A stretch of DNA of 20,544 nucleotides from CAYMDP01 sp964389375 (GTDB lineage Bacteria > Bdellovibrionota > Bdellovibrionia > Bdellovibrionales > UBA1609), in NCBI GenBank assembly GCA_964389375.1, contig CAYMDP010000050.1, forward strand, positions 1 to 20,544. Reading direction: 5' to 3'. The stretch's first letter is position 1, and every line of letters begins with the position of its first letter. A program made the translations under genes and the position numbers. The notes beneath the pieces are model-generated. The model saw only the letters and a program-made list of their open reading frames with translations, made no database searches and was not told where the DNA came from. Below are positions 1 through 6,183 of the stretch, piece after piece.

Positions 1-1
1 C

Positions 2-2203
2 TTAAAATCCTGCGGTGTTCAGATCGGTGAGCTTGAAAATGATTTGGTTCAGTTCGTCAACCAGCACTGCCCCAAGGTTTCTAAGACTTACATTAAAGAA
101 AATCCAAACTGGAGGCCCGAGCTGACGATGGCTTTTCATCGGCTTATTCAGCGGGCGGCAATTCAAGTTCAAAGTGCCGGAAAAAACTTAGTTCGAAGCG
201 GTAATATTTTAATCGCTCTGTTTAACGAAAGCGAATCCTATGCGCGCTACTTCCTCGAGCAGCAGGGCTTGATTCAGTTTGATCTGATCAATAGTGTCGC
301 CCATAACTCTGGCCATGGAACTGCTGCGGGCAAAGAAGAAGATTTGGCCATTGATGGACAACCCCGTCCGGATCAGGGAGCAAAGGCCTCGGCTCTTCAA
401 AGTTACACGCAAAATCTAAACGAAAAAGCCCGTCAAGGCCGTGTGGATCCTCTTGTTGGCCGCGAAGATGTTTTAGAGCGTGTGGTTCAGATTTTAAGCA
501 GACGAACTAAAAACAATCCGCTTCTTATCGGCGAAGCCGGTGTTGGAAAAACCGCGATTGCCGATGGACTTGCTCAAAGAATTATCGAGGGCCAAGTTCC
601 TTCCCGTCTTCGCAATACGACTATTTATTCTTTAGATATGGGATCCCTTTTGGCCGGGACAAAATATCGCGGGGATTTTGAAGAGCGCTTAAAACAAGTT
701 CTAAAAGAACTTAAAAAAGCGGGTCCCGCGGTTTTATTTATCGACGAAATCCATACCCTAGTGGGTGCTGGTGGGACTTCTGGTGGATCCATGGATGCTT
801 CAAATTTGCTAAAGCCTGCCTTGGCTGACGGCACTTTAAGTTGCATAGGATCTACGACTTACCGTGAATATAAGCAGTCTTTCGAAAAAGACCGGGCCCT
901 GGCCAGACGTTTTCAAAAAATTGATGTGAAAGAGCCTTCAATCGAAGACAGCATCGAAATTTTAAAGGGTCTTAAAACCCGCTACGAAGAACACCACCGT
1001 GTATCTTATAGCGAAGAAGCTTTAATCGCTGCCGCAAAACTTTCGGCCAAACACATTCACGGCAGACAACTTCCGGATAAAGCTATCGATGTGATCGACG
1101 AAGTCGGAGCCAGTGCAAGACTTCGTGATGAAGAAACCGAAGTCATTCAGATTCACGAAAAAGATATCGAACGAGTTGTGGCCTCTATGGCCCAGATTCC
1201 TCCCCGTTCGGTTTCTACAAATGACCGAAGTAAGCTTAGGGATCTTGATACAGCCCTAAAGGCTGTGATTTTTGGACAAGATGATGCGCTTCAAAAAGTA
1301 ACCGCAGCCATCAAGCTGTCCAGGTCCGGCCTTGGACGAGAAACAAAACCAATTGGTAGTTTTTTATTCGCAGGTCCCACAGGAGTCGGAAAAACTGAAG
1401 TTGCAAAACAACTCGCCGAGCTTTTAGGAATTCAGTTTTTACGCTTTGATATGAGCGAATACATGGAAAAACACGCGGTCTCTAGGCTGGTCGGCGCCCC
1501 TCCGGGATATGTGGGTTATGAAGAAGGTGGACTGTTAACTGAAGCCGTTTCTAAAACTCCACATTGTGTTTTATTGATGGATGAAATCGAAAAAGCCCAT
1601 CCGGATTTGGTGAATATCTTGCTTCAGGTAATGGACAACGGAAAATTGACCGATTCAAACGGCAAAGTCGTTGATTTCGCCAATACTATTTTGATCATGA
1701 CCAGCAATGCCGGAGCTTTTGAGGCCTCTAAAGGATCTATCGGCATTAAGCCCGCTCAAAGTTCGAGCCTTTCATTGGATGCGATCAAGCGAAGCTTTAA
1801 GCCTGAGTTTTTAAATCGATTGGACTCAGTCGTAGAATTCAGAAATTTGGACAAGCCTATTTTGATGCAAGTTTTAAAGAAGTTCTTAGGTGAACTACAG
1901 GCTCAATTGACCAACAAAAAAATCGAGCTACATGTGTCTGATGAGGCCATGGAATGGTTATTTACTAAAGGTCATGATCCGGCTTACGGCGCCAGACCCT
2001 TTGCCCGCACAGTCGATGAGCATATTAAGAAGCCCATCGTCGATGATATCTTGTTTGGCCAATTGATCCAAGGTGGAGTCGTCAAAGTGGGCCTTGATAA
2101 AGGTGTCCTGAAATTCGATATCCAAAGCAGCGATGATTTAAAAAGACCAAAAGCCATCAAGGGCCGAGACCTTCGCGCAGCCCTTCCCGGCAAAACCAAA
2201 TAA
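2..2203 (+). CDS. clpA: ClpA, ATP-dependent Clp protease unfoldase subunit (5' end outside window)
   Basis: ClpA is a cytosolic AAA+ hexamer that unfolds proteins and feeds them to ClpP, usually with ClpS as N-end-rule adaptor. The frame is open to the window edge, and the residues before the TTG at 44 still align with the family's N-domain, so that TTG is not the start. From memory of E. coli ClpA (758 aa), roughly 45 residues are missing. Visible in order: the second half of the Clp N-domain; D1 Walker A GEAGVGKT (530-553) and Walker B FIDEIH (about 737-754); D2 Walker A GPTGVGKT (1373-1396); the pore-loop segment GYVGYEEGG; and a C-terminal Clp D2-small domain. The ClpP-docking loop reads IGI (1739-1747) where E. 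coli has IGL. There is no middle coiled coil, which separates it from ClpB. It ends convergently with the next gene. clpS would lie outside the window. Confidence 0.97.
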   Translation, partial: LKSCGVQIGELENDLVQFVNQHCPKVSKTYIKENPNWRPELTMAFHRLIQRAAIQVQSAGKNLVRSGNILIALFNESESYARYFLEQQGLIQFDLINSVAHNSGHGTAAGKEEDLAIDGQPRPDQGAKASALQSYTQNLNEKARQGRVDPLVGREDVLERVVQILSRRTKNNPLLIGEAGVGKTAIADGLAQRIIEGQVPSRLRNTTIYSLDMGSLLAGTKYRGDFEERLKQVLKELKKAGPAVLFIDEIHTLVGAGGTSGGSMDASNLLKPALADGTLSCIGSTTYREYKQSFEKDRALARRFQKIDVKEPSIEDSIEILKGLKTRYEEHHRVSYSEEALIAAAKLSAKHIHGRQLPDKAIDVIDEVGASARLRDEETEVIQIHEKDIERVVASMAQIPPRSVSTNDRSKLRDLDTALKAVIFGQDDALQKVTAAIKLSRSGLGRETKPIGSFLFAGPTGVGKTEVAKQLAELLGIQFLRFDMSEYMEKHAVSRLVGAPPGYVGYEEGGLLTEAVSKTPHCVLLMDEIEKAHPDLVNILLQVMDNGKLTDSNGKVVDFANTILIMTSNAGAFEASKGSIGIKPAQSSSLSLDAIKRSFKPEFLNRLDSVVEFRNLDKPILMQVLKKFLGELQAQLTNKKIELHVSDEAMEWLFTKGHDPAYGARPFARTVDEHIKKPIVDDILFGQLIQGGVVKVGLDKGVLKFDIQSSDDLKRPKAIKGRDLRAALPGKTK

Positions 2204-2232
2204 TTTCGCCAAACTTTTTTGGAATGCTCATT

Positions 2233-2289
2233 TTCTAGAGCAAATTCTTTAAGTGCTAAAAATGAGTGCCGAAAGAAATTGCTCTAGAA
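2233..2289. terminator. Inverted repeat between convergent clpA and the glutamate-synthase-like gene; probable two-way terminator
   Basis: An 18-nt arm (2233-2250) pairs with 2272-2289 with one A-A mismatch, around a 21-nt loop. The right arm covers the TAG stop of the minus-strand gene (2284-2286), and the left arm starts 30 nt after the clpA stop. A second dyad, CTCATTTT at 2227-2234 with AAAATGAG at 2259-2266, crosses the first, so the two stems form a pseudoknot or exclude each other. No long T-run follows on either strand. Its position at a convergent junction suggests termination in both directions, which is an inference. Confidence 0.5.
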
Positions 2290-3867
2290 GGCTTCGGCTT
2301 GGCTGGTGCGAACGGAAGTCAGAAGCTCGTTTGAAAGGATGGGCAGCCGGGCTTCATCTAAAAGAGATCCTGCTGGGATACTTGGAAATAAATCTTCGTA
2401 GGTTTTAACGACCCCATCGCTAAGTCTTCTGTGAACATCGGATCTTTTTATCTGACTGGGTGTTGAGTAGCCCATTGCCGCCAGGACTTCTTCAAAGTGA
2501 TGGATTGTGACTTGTTGAAAACGAGCAACTCGTTCGAACTTGCTCGGCACGTGAAGGCCTCGAACTAGAGCTGGATTAGAAGTTGCCACTCCGACGGGGC
2601 AGTGATTTGTGTTACATTTTAAGGCTTGAATACAACCCAATGAAAGCATCATCCCTCGGGCCGAGGCCACCAGATCTGCGCCCAAAGCGATTTTAGTCAG
2701 AAGCCCAAAAGAAGTCAGAACTTTTCCGGAGGCAACAACCCGAATGGATTTTCTTAAATTGTAACCCGTCAAAGTATCGTGAACAAAACTTAAACCCTCT
2801 TCAAGCGGCGTTCCGATAGAGTTCGAAAATTCTAAAGGGGCCGCACCGGTTCCGCCTTCAGAGCCATCCACCGAAATAAAATCCACCAAAATTCCGGTTT
2901 TGACCATCGCCTTACAGATCGCTACGAACTCTGATTTTTTGCCGATGCAAAGTTTAAATCCCACGGGCTTGCCACCGCTAAGGTCTCGGAGCTGTTTTAA
3001 GAACTGAAGCATCTCTATGGGGGTCGAAAACTCACTATGGGCCGACGGAGAAATGACGTCTTTTCCAACCTCAACCAAACGAATATTTGCAACTTCCTCG
3101 GTCACCTTTGCTCCGGGAAGAAGGCCTCCTTTGCCGGGCTTCGCCCCTTGCGACAACTTGAGTTCGATCATTTTTACTTCTGGGCGCTGAGCCCTTTCTT
3201 GAAAGGCTTCTGCTGAAAAACGTCCATCTGCAGTTCGGCAGCCAAAATATCCCGTTCCGATTTGCCAAACTAAATCGCCACCCTGAAGATGATAAGGACT
3301 AATGCCCCCTTCTCCGGTGTTATGATAAAAGCCACCCTTTTTGGCGCCCAAATTTAAGGCTTCAATGGCCGCCTTACTTAAAGCCCCATAACTCATTGCC
3401 GAAATATTTAGCAAACTTGCCGAATAGGGCTGCTGGCACTGAGGCCCACCCACGAGGACACGCATTTGACTTTGATCGACAGCAACCGGGCGAATCGAGT
3501 GATTAATCCATTCATAGCCCGCGACGTAAACATCTTGTTGAGTTCCAAAGGGCAAAGTTTCTGTTTCGCCTTTTGCCCGCTGATAGACAACGGATCGCAA
3601 CTCTCTTGGAATCGGACGGCCACTTAAATTCGATTCTACAAAATACTGCTGTAGCTCTGGGCGGATTAATTCGAAGAAGTAGCGAAGATTTCCGATGACG
3701 GGAAAATTTCTTCTAACCCCCTGCCTAGTTTGCGTAGCGTCGAGAACCCCAATGGCAAAAAGCGGAACGAACACAACCAAAGTGACTAAGATGGGCGGCC
3801 AAAAAAGCGTGACAAGACCCACGAACAAAAAGACCAGAGTCGATATAATATAAAACAAACGCACCAC
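2284..3867 (-). CDS. Membrane-anchored FMN-binding glutamate-synthase-family oxidoreductase
   Basis: This is the FMN/TIM-barrel synthase domain of the GltB family without the N-terminal glutamine amidotransferase domain. At about 527 aa it is far shorter than full GltB (about 1500). Two hydrophobic stretches in the first 45 residues predict an N-terminal membrane hairpin. The barrel shows GEGGISPYH, KPGKGGLLPG and a VDGSEGGTGAAP phosphate/FMN loop. A C-x5-C-x4-C cluster (CIQALKCNTNHC, about 2599-2640) matches the 3Fe-4S ligands of GltB. Start choice: the GTG at 3876 directly abuts its upstream AAGGGG, whereas the GTG at 3867 sits 8 nt after it, so 3867 is preferred. Whether it makes glutamate, and from which ammonia and electron source, cannot be told; stand-alone homologues are often of uncharacterised specificity. 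No amidotransferase or GltD partner is adjacent. Confidence 0.85.
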   Translation of the reverse strand: MVRLFYIISTLVFLFVGLVTLFWPPILVTLVVFVPLFAIGVLDATQTRQGVRRNFPVIGNLRYFFELIRPELQQYFVESNLSGRPIPRELRSVVYQRAKGETETLPFGTQQDVYVAGYEWINHSIRPVAVDQSQMRVLVGGPQCQQPYSASLLNISAMSYGALSKAAIEALNLGAKKGGFYHNTGEGGISPYHLQGGDLVWQIGTGYFGCRTADGRFSAEAFQERAQRPEVKMIELKLSQGAKPGKGGLLPGAKVTEEVANIRLVEVGKDVISPSAHSEFSTPIEMLQFLKQLRDLSGGKPVGFKLCIGKKSEFVAICKAMVKTGILVDFISVDGSEGGTGAAPLEFSNSIGTPLEEGLSFVHDTLTGYNLRKSIRVVASGKVLTSFGLLTKIALGADLVASARGMMLSLGCIQALKCNTNHCPVGVATSNPALVRGLHVPSKFERVARFQQVTIHHFEEVLAAMGYSTPSQIKRSDVHRRLSDGVVKTYEDLFPSIPAGSLLDEARLPILSNELLTSVRTSQAEAF

Positions 3868-4000
3868 TTGAAACACCCCTTACTCAGTTGAACGACCGAA
3901 ACTATCGAACTCACTGGTTTATATGCCTGACCCAAATCCTTAAGATTGCCCTTTAAGCCTAACCTGGGGGCCGCCCCTAAGCAATGGGGACCGACTCAAC

Positions 4001-4030
4001 TTGACTTTCTTTTGGGAGTCATCACATTAT
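4001..4030 (+). promoter_or_regulatory. Candidate promoter for htpX
   Basis: TTGACT (4001-4006) and CATTAT (4025-4030) are separated by 18 bp, upstream of htpX with about 120 nt of leader. The match is moderate. A CTTGAA at about 4032-4037 recalls a heat-shock -35, but no fitting -10 was found for it. Confidence 0.35.
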
Positions 4031-4114
4031 TCTTGAACCTCTGTATAGGCCAATGGTCGAGTTCGTTTGAAAACGAATCTGATTAAAAAGACATCGGTCT
4101 GAATACAGAGAACA

Positions 4115-4134
4115 CGAGACAAAATTGGGTCTCG
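4115..4134 (+). promoter_or_regulatory. Leader hairpin just upstream of the htpX ribosome-binding site
   Basis: CGAGAC (4115-4120) pairs perfectly with GTCTCG (4129-4134) around an 8-nt loop. It ends 9 nt before the strong AAGGAG at 4144-4149. It does not cover the ribosome-binding site, so it could set mRNA stability or help a larger fold rather than block translation directly. Confidence 0.35.
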
Positions 4135-4158
4135 AGTTTTAACAAGGAGAAAGAAAAA

Positions 4159-5040
4159 ATGTTCGTGATGGCAAAGAGAGTTTTTCTGTTTTTGATCGTC
4201 AACATTTTAGTTTTAACGACAATCACTTTGGTGATGAACATCATCACTACTTTTTTCGGGATTCAACTAACCGGACAAGCCTATTACCTTGTATTTTATA
4301 GTTTGATTGGTATGGGTGGCGCATTCATTTCGCTTTTGATGTCGAAGTGGATGGCAAAAAAGATGATGGGTGTACGAGTCATTGATCCACGCACTCAGGA
4401 TTCTACCGAGCGCCGACTTGTGGATATGGTTCACCAAATGGCCAAGGCCGCTCGCCTTCCGAAAATGCCAGAGGTTGGAATTTACGAAAACCCCGAAGTT
4501 AACGCTTTTGCAACAGGACCCAGTAAATCAAATTCTTTGGTTGCCGTTTCAAGCGGACTGCTTCGCAAAATGGACGCAGATGAAGTCGAAGGCGTTTTAG
4601 GACATGAAGTTGCCCACATCGCCAACGGCGACATGGTGACGATGACTCTAGTTCAGGGTGTTATCAATACTCTAGTCCTTGTGATCGCAAGAATCATTGC
4701 AGTCGCCGTCAGCAGCAGTGTTTCTGAACGATCTCGAGAAATGGTTCAGTTTGCATTGTTTATGGTTCTTCAGATTGTCTTAAGTATTTTGGGCTCACTG
4801 GTTGTGAATTACTTCTCTCGCATGCGTGAGTTTAGAGCTGACGCTGGAAGTGCAAAACTGACCAGCCGAGATAAAATGATTAAAGCTTTGCAGGCCCTTA
4901 AAAACACAAGTCAGCTGGTTGACCGAGAGCATGAGTCTTTCGCAAGCCTTAAGATTTCAGGTGGTGGGGTCGCAAAATTGTTTTCAACTCATCCTCCCTT
5001 AGAAGAGCGTATTCGACGCCTACAAGGAAGCTTACACTAA
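4159..5040 (+). CDS. htpX: HtpX, inner-membrane zinc metalloprotease (M48)
   Basis: HtpX degrades damaged or misassembled membrane proteins, alongside FtsH in well-studied species. The protein is 293 aa, by memory the same length as E. coli HtpX, and aligns along its whole length. Two N-terminal membrane segments (about residues 5-25 and 35-58) precede the catalytic part. The zinc motif is H149-E-V-A-H153 inside GHEVAHIANGDM, and the third ligand is E224 in REFRADAGSAK. Two more hydrophobic segments lie at about 160-180 and 193-215. AAGGAG at 4144-4149, 9 nt upstream, supports the ATG at 4159 over the ATG three codons on. The EamA transporter gene starts 12 nt after its stop and is probably cotranscribed. 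Confidence 0.96.
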   Translation: MFVMAKRVFLFLIVNILVLTTITLVMNIITTFFGIQLTGQAYYLVFYSLIGMGGAFISLLMSKWMAKKMMGVRVIDPRTQDSTERRLVDMVHQMAKAARLPKMPEVGIYENPEVNAFATGPSKSNSLVAVSSGLLRKMDADEVEGVLGHEVAHIANGDMVTMTLVQGVINTLVLVIARIIAVAVSSSVSERSREMVQFALFMVLQIVLSILGSLVVNYFSRMREFRADAGSAKLTSRDKMIKALQALKNTSQLVDREHESFASLKISGGGVAKLFSTHPPLEERIRRLQGSLH

Positions 5041-5052
5041 AAGAAGATTTCC

Positions 5053-5964
5053 TTGAGCCAACGTCAGATCGGTCTTTTGATGGCCATTATCACCGCCCTC
5101 AGTTGGGCGGTGTTGGCTATTGGCCTTAAGTTTACTTTAAATTACGCAAGCTCCGGCACAATTGCTTGGTTTAGGCTTGTCTCGGCCTTTGGCTTTTTGT
5201 TTATCTATTATCTGATTCGAAATCCGAAGGCGCTTAAGATTTTAAAACAGCCCCCCTTTTTAGCGATCATCGGCGGCATTTGTCTTGGTGCAAATTACTT
5301 CGGATACATGAAGGGCGTTGAGCTTACCACCGCTTCGAACGCTCAAATTATGATTCAACTTGGACCTCTTTTGTTGGCCCTCACCGGAGTTCTTTATTTT
5401 AAAGAGATCCCGACTCGGATTCAAAGTATTGGATTCTTTTTAGGAGCCCTTGGGTTTTCTTTCTTTTTTTGGGATCAAATTCGGCTCGTTTTAGCTCAGC
5501 GATCCATTTATATCGAAGGCAATCTTTGGATTCTTTTTGCAGCAATCACTTGGGCCATTTTTGCGGCTTTTCAAAAAGTTCTGATTCAAAAATTCGCGGC
5601 TCAGCATTTAAATATGCTGATTTATGCAGTGGCTTCTGTGGTTCTCCTTCCGATTGTCGACTTTAGCGAGTTTCAGGGGCTCTCGATCGGCATTTGGATT
5701 TTACTTTGTATCTTGGGACTAAACACGGTTGTCGCATATGGGGCTTTGTCCGAAGCCCTTCACCGCATTCCTGCAAGCCAAACAAGTATGATTATTACTT
5801 TGAATCCACTGTTAACGATCTTCCTTGTAGGACTTCTAACTGCGTTTGAAGTCTCTTGGTTAAAGCCCGAACCCATCGAATGGAGAGGCTACTTAGGCGC
5901 CTTCATGGTCGTCTGCGGCGTTATCCTAGCCGTCACAAAACTAAAACGACCCACATCTAAATAA
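5053..5964 (+). CDS. EamA/DMT-family ten-helix transporter
   Basis: A 303-aa integral membrane protein with the drug/metabolite transporter layout: about ten hydrophobic helices in two repeats of five (the second begins near residue 155, NLWILFAAITWAIFAAF). It ends with a short basic tail (TKLKRPTSK). DMT proteins move small metabolites or amino acids across the inner membrane, and the substrate cannot be read from sequence. The start is TTG at 5053, with a weak AAGAAG 6 nt upstream; an ATG at codon 10 is the alternative but would trim the first helix. The 12-nt gap to htpX indicates one operon. An inverted-repeat structure begins 3 nt after its stop. Confidence 0.88.
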   Translation: MSQRQIGLLMAIITALSWAVLAIGLKFTLNYASSGTIAWFRLVSAFGFLFIYYLIRNPKALKILKQPPFLAIIGGICLGANYFGYMKGVELTTASNAQIMIQLGPLLLALTGVLYFKEIPTRIQSIGFFLGALGFSFFFWDQIRLVLAQRSIYIEGNLWILFAAITWAIFAAFQKVLIQKFAAQHLNMLIYAVASVVLLPIVDFSEFQGLSIGIWILLCILGLNTVVAYGALSEALHRIPASQTSMIITLNPLLTIFLVGLLTAFEVSWLKPEPIEWRGYLGAFMVVCGVILAVTKLKRPTSK

Positions 5965-5967
5965 AAA

Positions 5968-6076
5968 TTTTCTGAGAGGGTCTTTTCAATTTCGCAGGGC
6001 GGCCCAAAGGGCCGACCGAGGATGTTCGACGGCTGAGGTGGAGCACTTATTAAATTGAAAAGATCCTCTCAGAAAA
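5968..6076. repeat. 25-bp inverted repeat with 59-nt structured spacer at the 3' end of the EamA gene
   Basis: The left arm 5968-5992 pairs with 6052-6076 at 24 of 25 positions. The one exception (G5980 with T6064) would be a G-U pair in plus-strand RNA, so the plus-strand transcript can pair along the full arm. The spacer is G/C-rich and contains a perfect CGGCCC-AAA-GGGCCG hairpin (6000-6014). The left arm starts 3 nt after the TAA. There is no T-run after the right arm, so it is not a textbook intrinsic terminator. It may end or protect the htpX-EamA transcript. Confidence 0.7.
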
Positions 6077-6113
6077 ATGCTGGGGCTGGATTTAAGTCTA
6101 GATCGAAAGCTCT

Positions 6114-6168
6114 TCTGTCCTTCAGACAGGATTTGGGTCTGTCTTTCTTGAGCTGCACTCATCTGTCT
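6114..6168 (+). repeat. Three TCTGTC direct repeats with 24-bp period upstream of slt
   Basis: TCTGTC occurs at 6114, 6138 and 6162, each exactly 24 bp from the next and each followed by CTT, TTT or TTG. An inverted GACAG sits at 6125-6129, so 6124-6144 can also form an AGACAG/CTGTCT stem. The last repeat overlaps the likely promoter spacer of slt. This could be an array of regulator sites or chance. Confidence 0.4.
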
Positions 6169-6177
6169 TGTTAACAT
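6148..6177 (+). promoter_or_regulatory. Weak candidate promoter for slt, implying little or no leader
   Basis: TTGAGC (6148-6153) is followed after 17-18 bp by TTAACA/TAACAT (6171-6177). The slt ATG at 6184 lies only 7 nt beyond, and no Shine-Dalgarno sequence precedes it, so the mRNA could start at or next to the ATG. The -10 match is poor. Confidence 0.25.
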
Positions 6178-6183
6178 AGCAAA

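Larger units (their letters stand above)
3868..4158. other. Divergent intergenic region upstream of htpX and the glutamate-synthase-like gene
   Basis: This stretch must hold both promoters. A near-perfect dyad, TTCGTTTGAAAACGAA (4062-4077), lies between the candidate htpX promoter and its start and could be an operator. A short G/C block, GGGGGCCGCCCC (about 3966-3977), could form a small hairpin. I saw no convincing minus-strand -35/-10 pair and no small gene. Confidence 0.5.

Noticed and set aside
44..46. TTG at 44 as start of clpA
   Set aside because: The frame is open upstream and the preceding residues still match the Clp N-domain; the true start lies outside the window.
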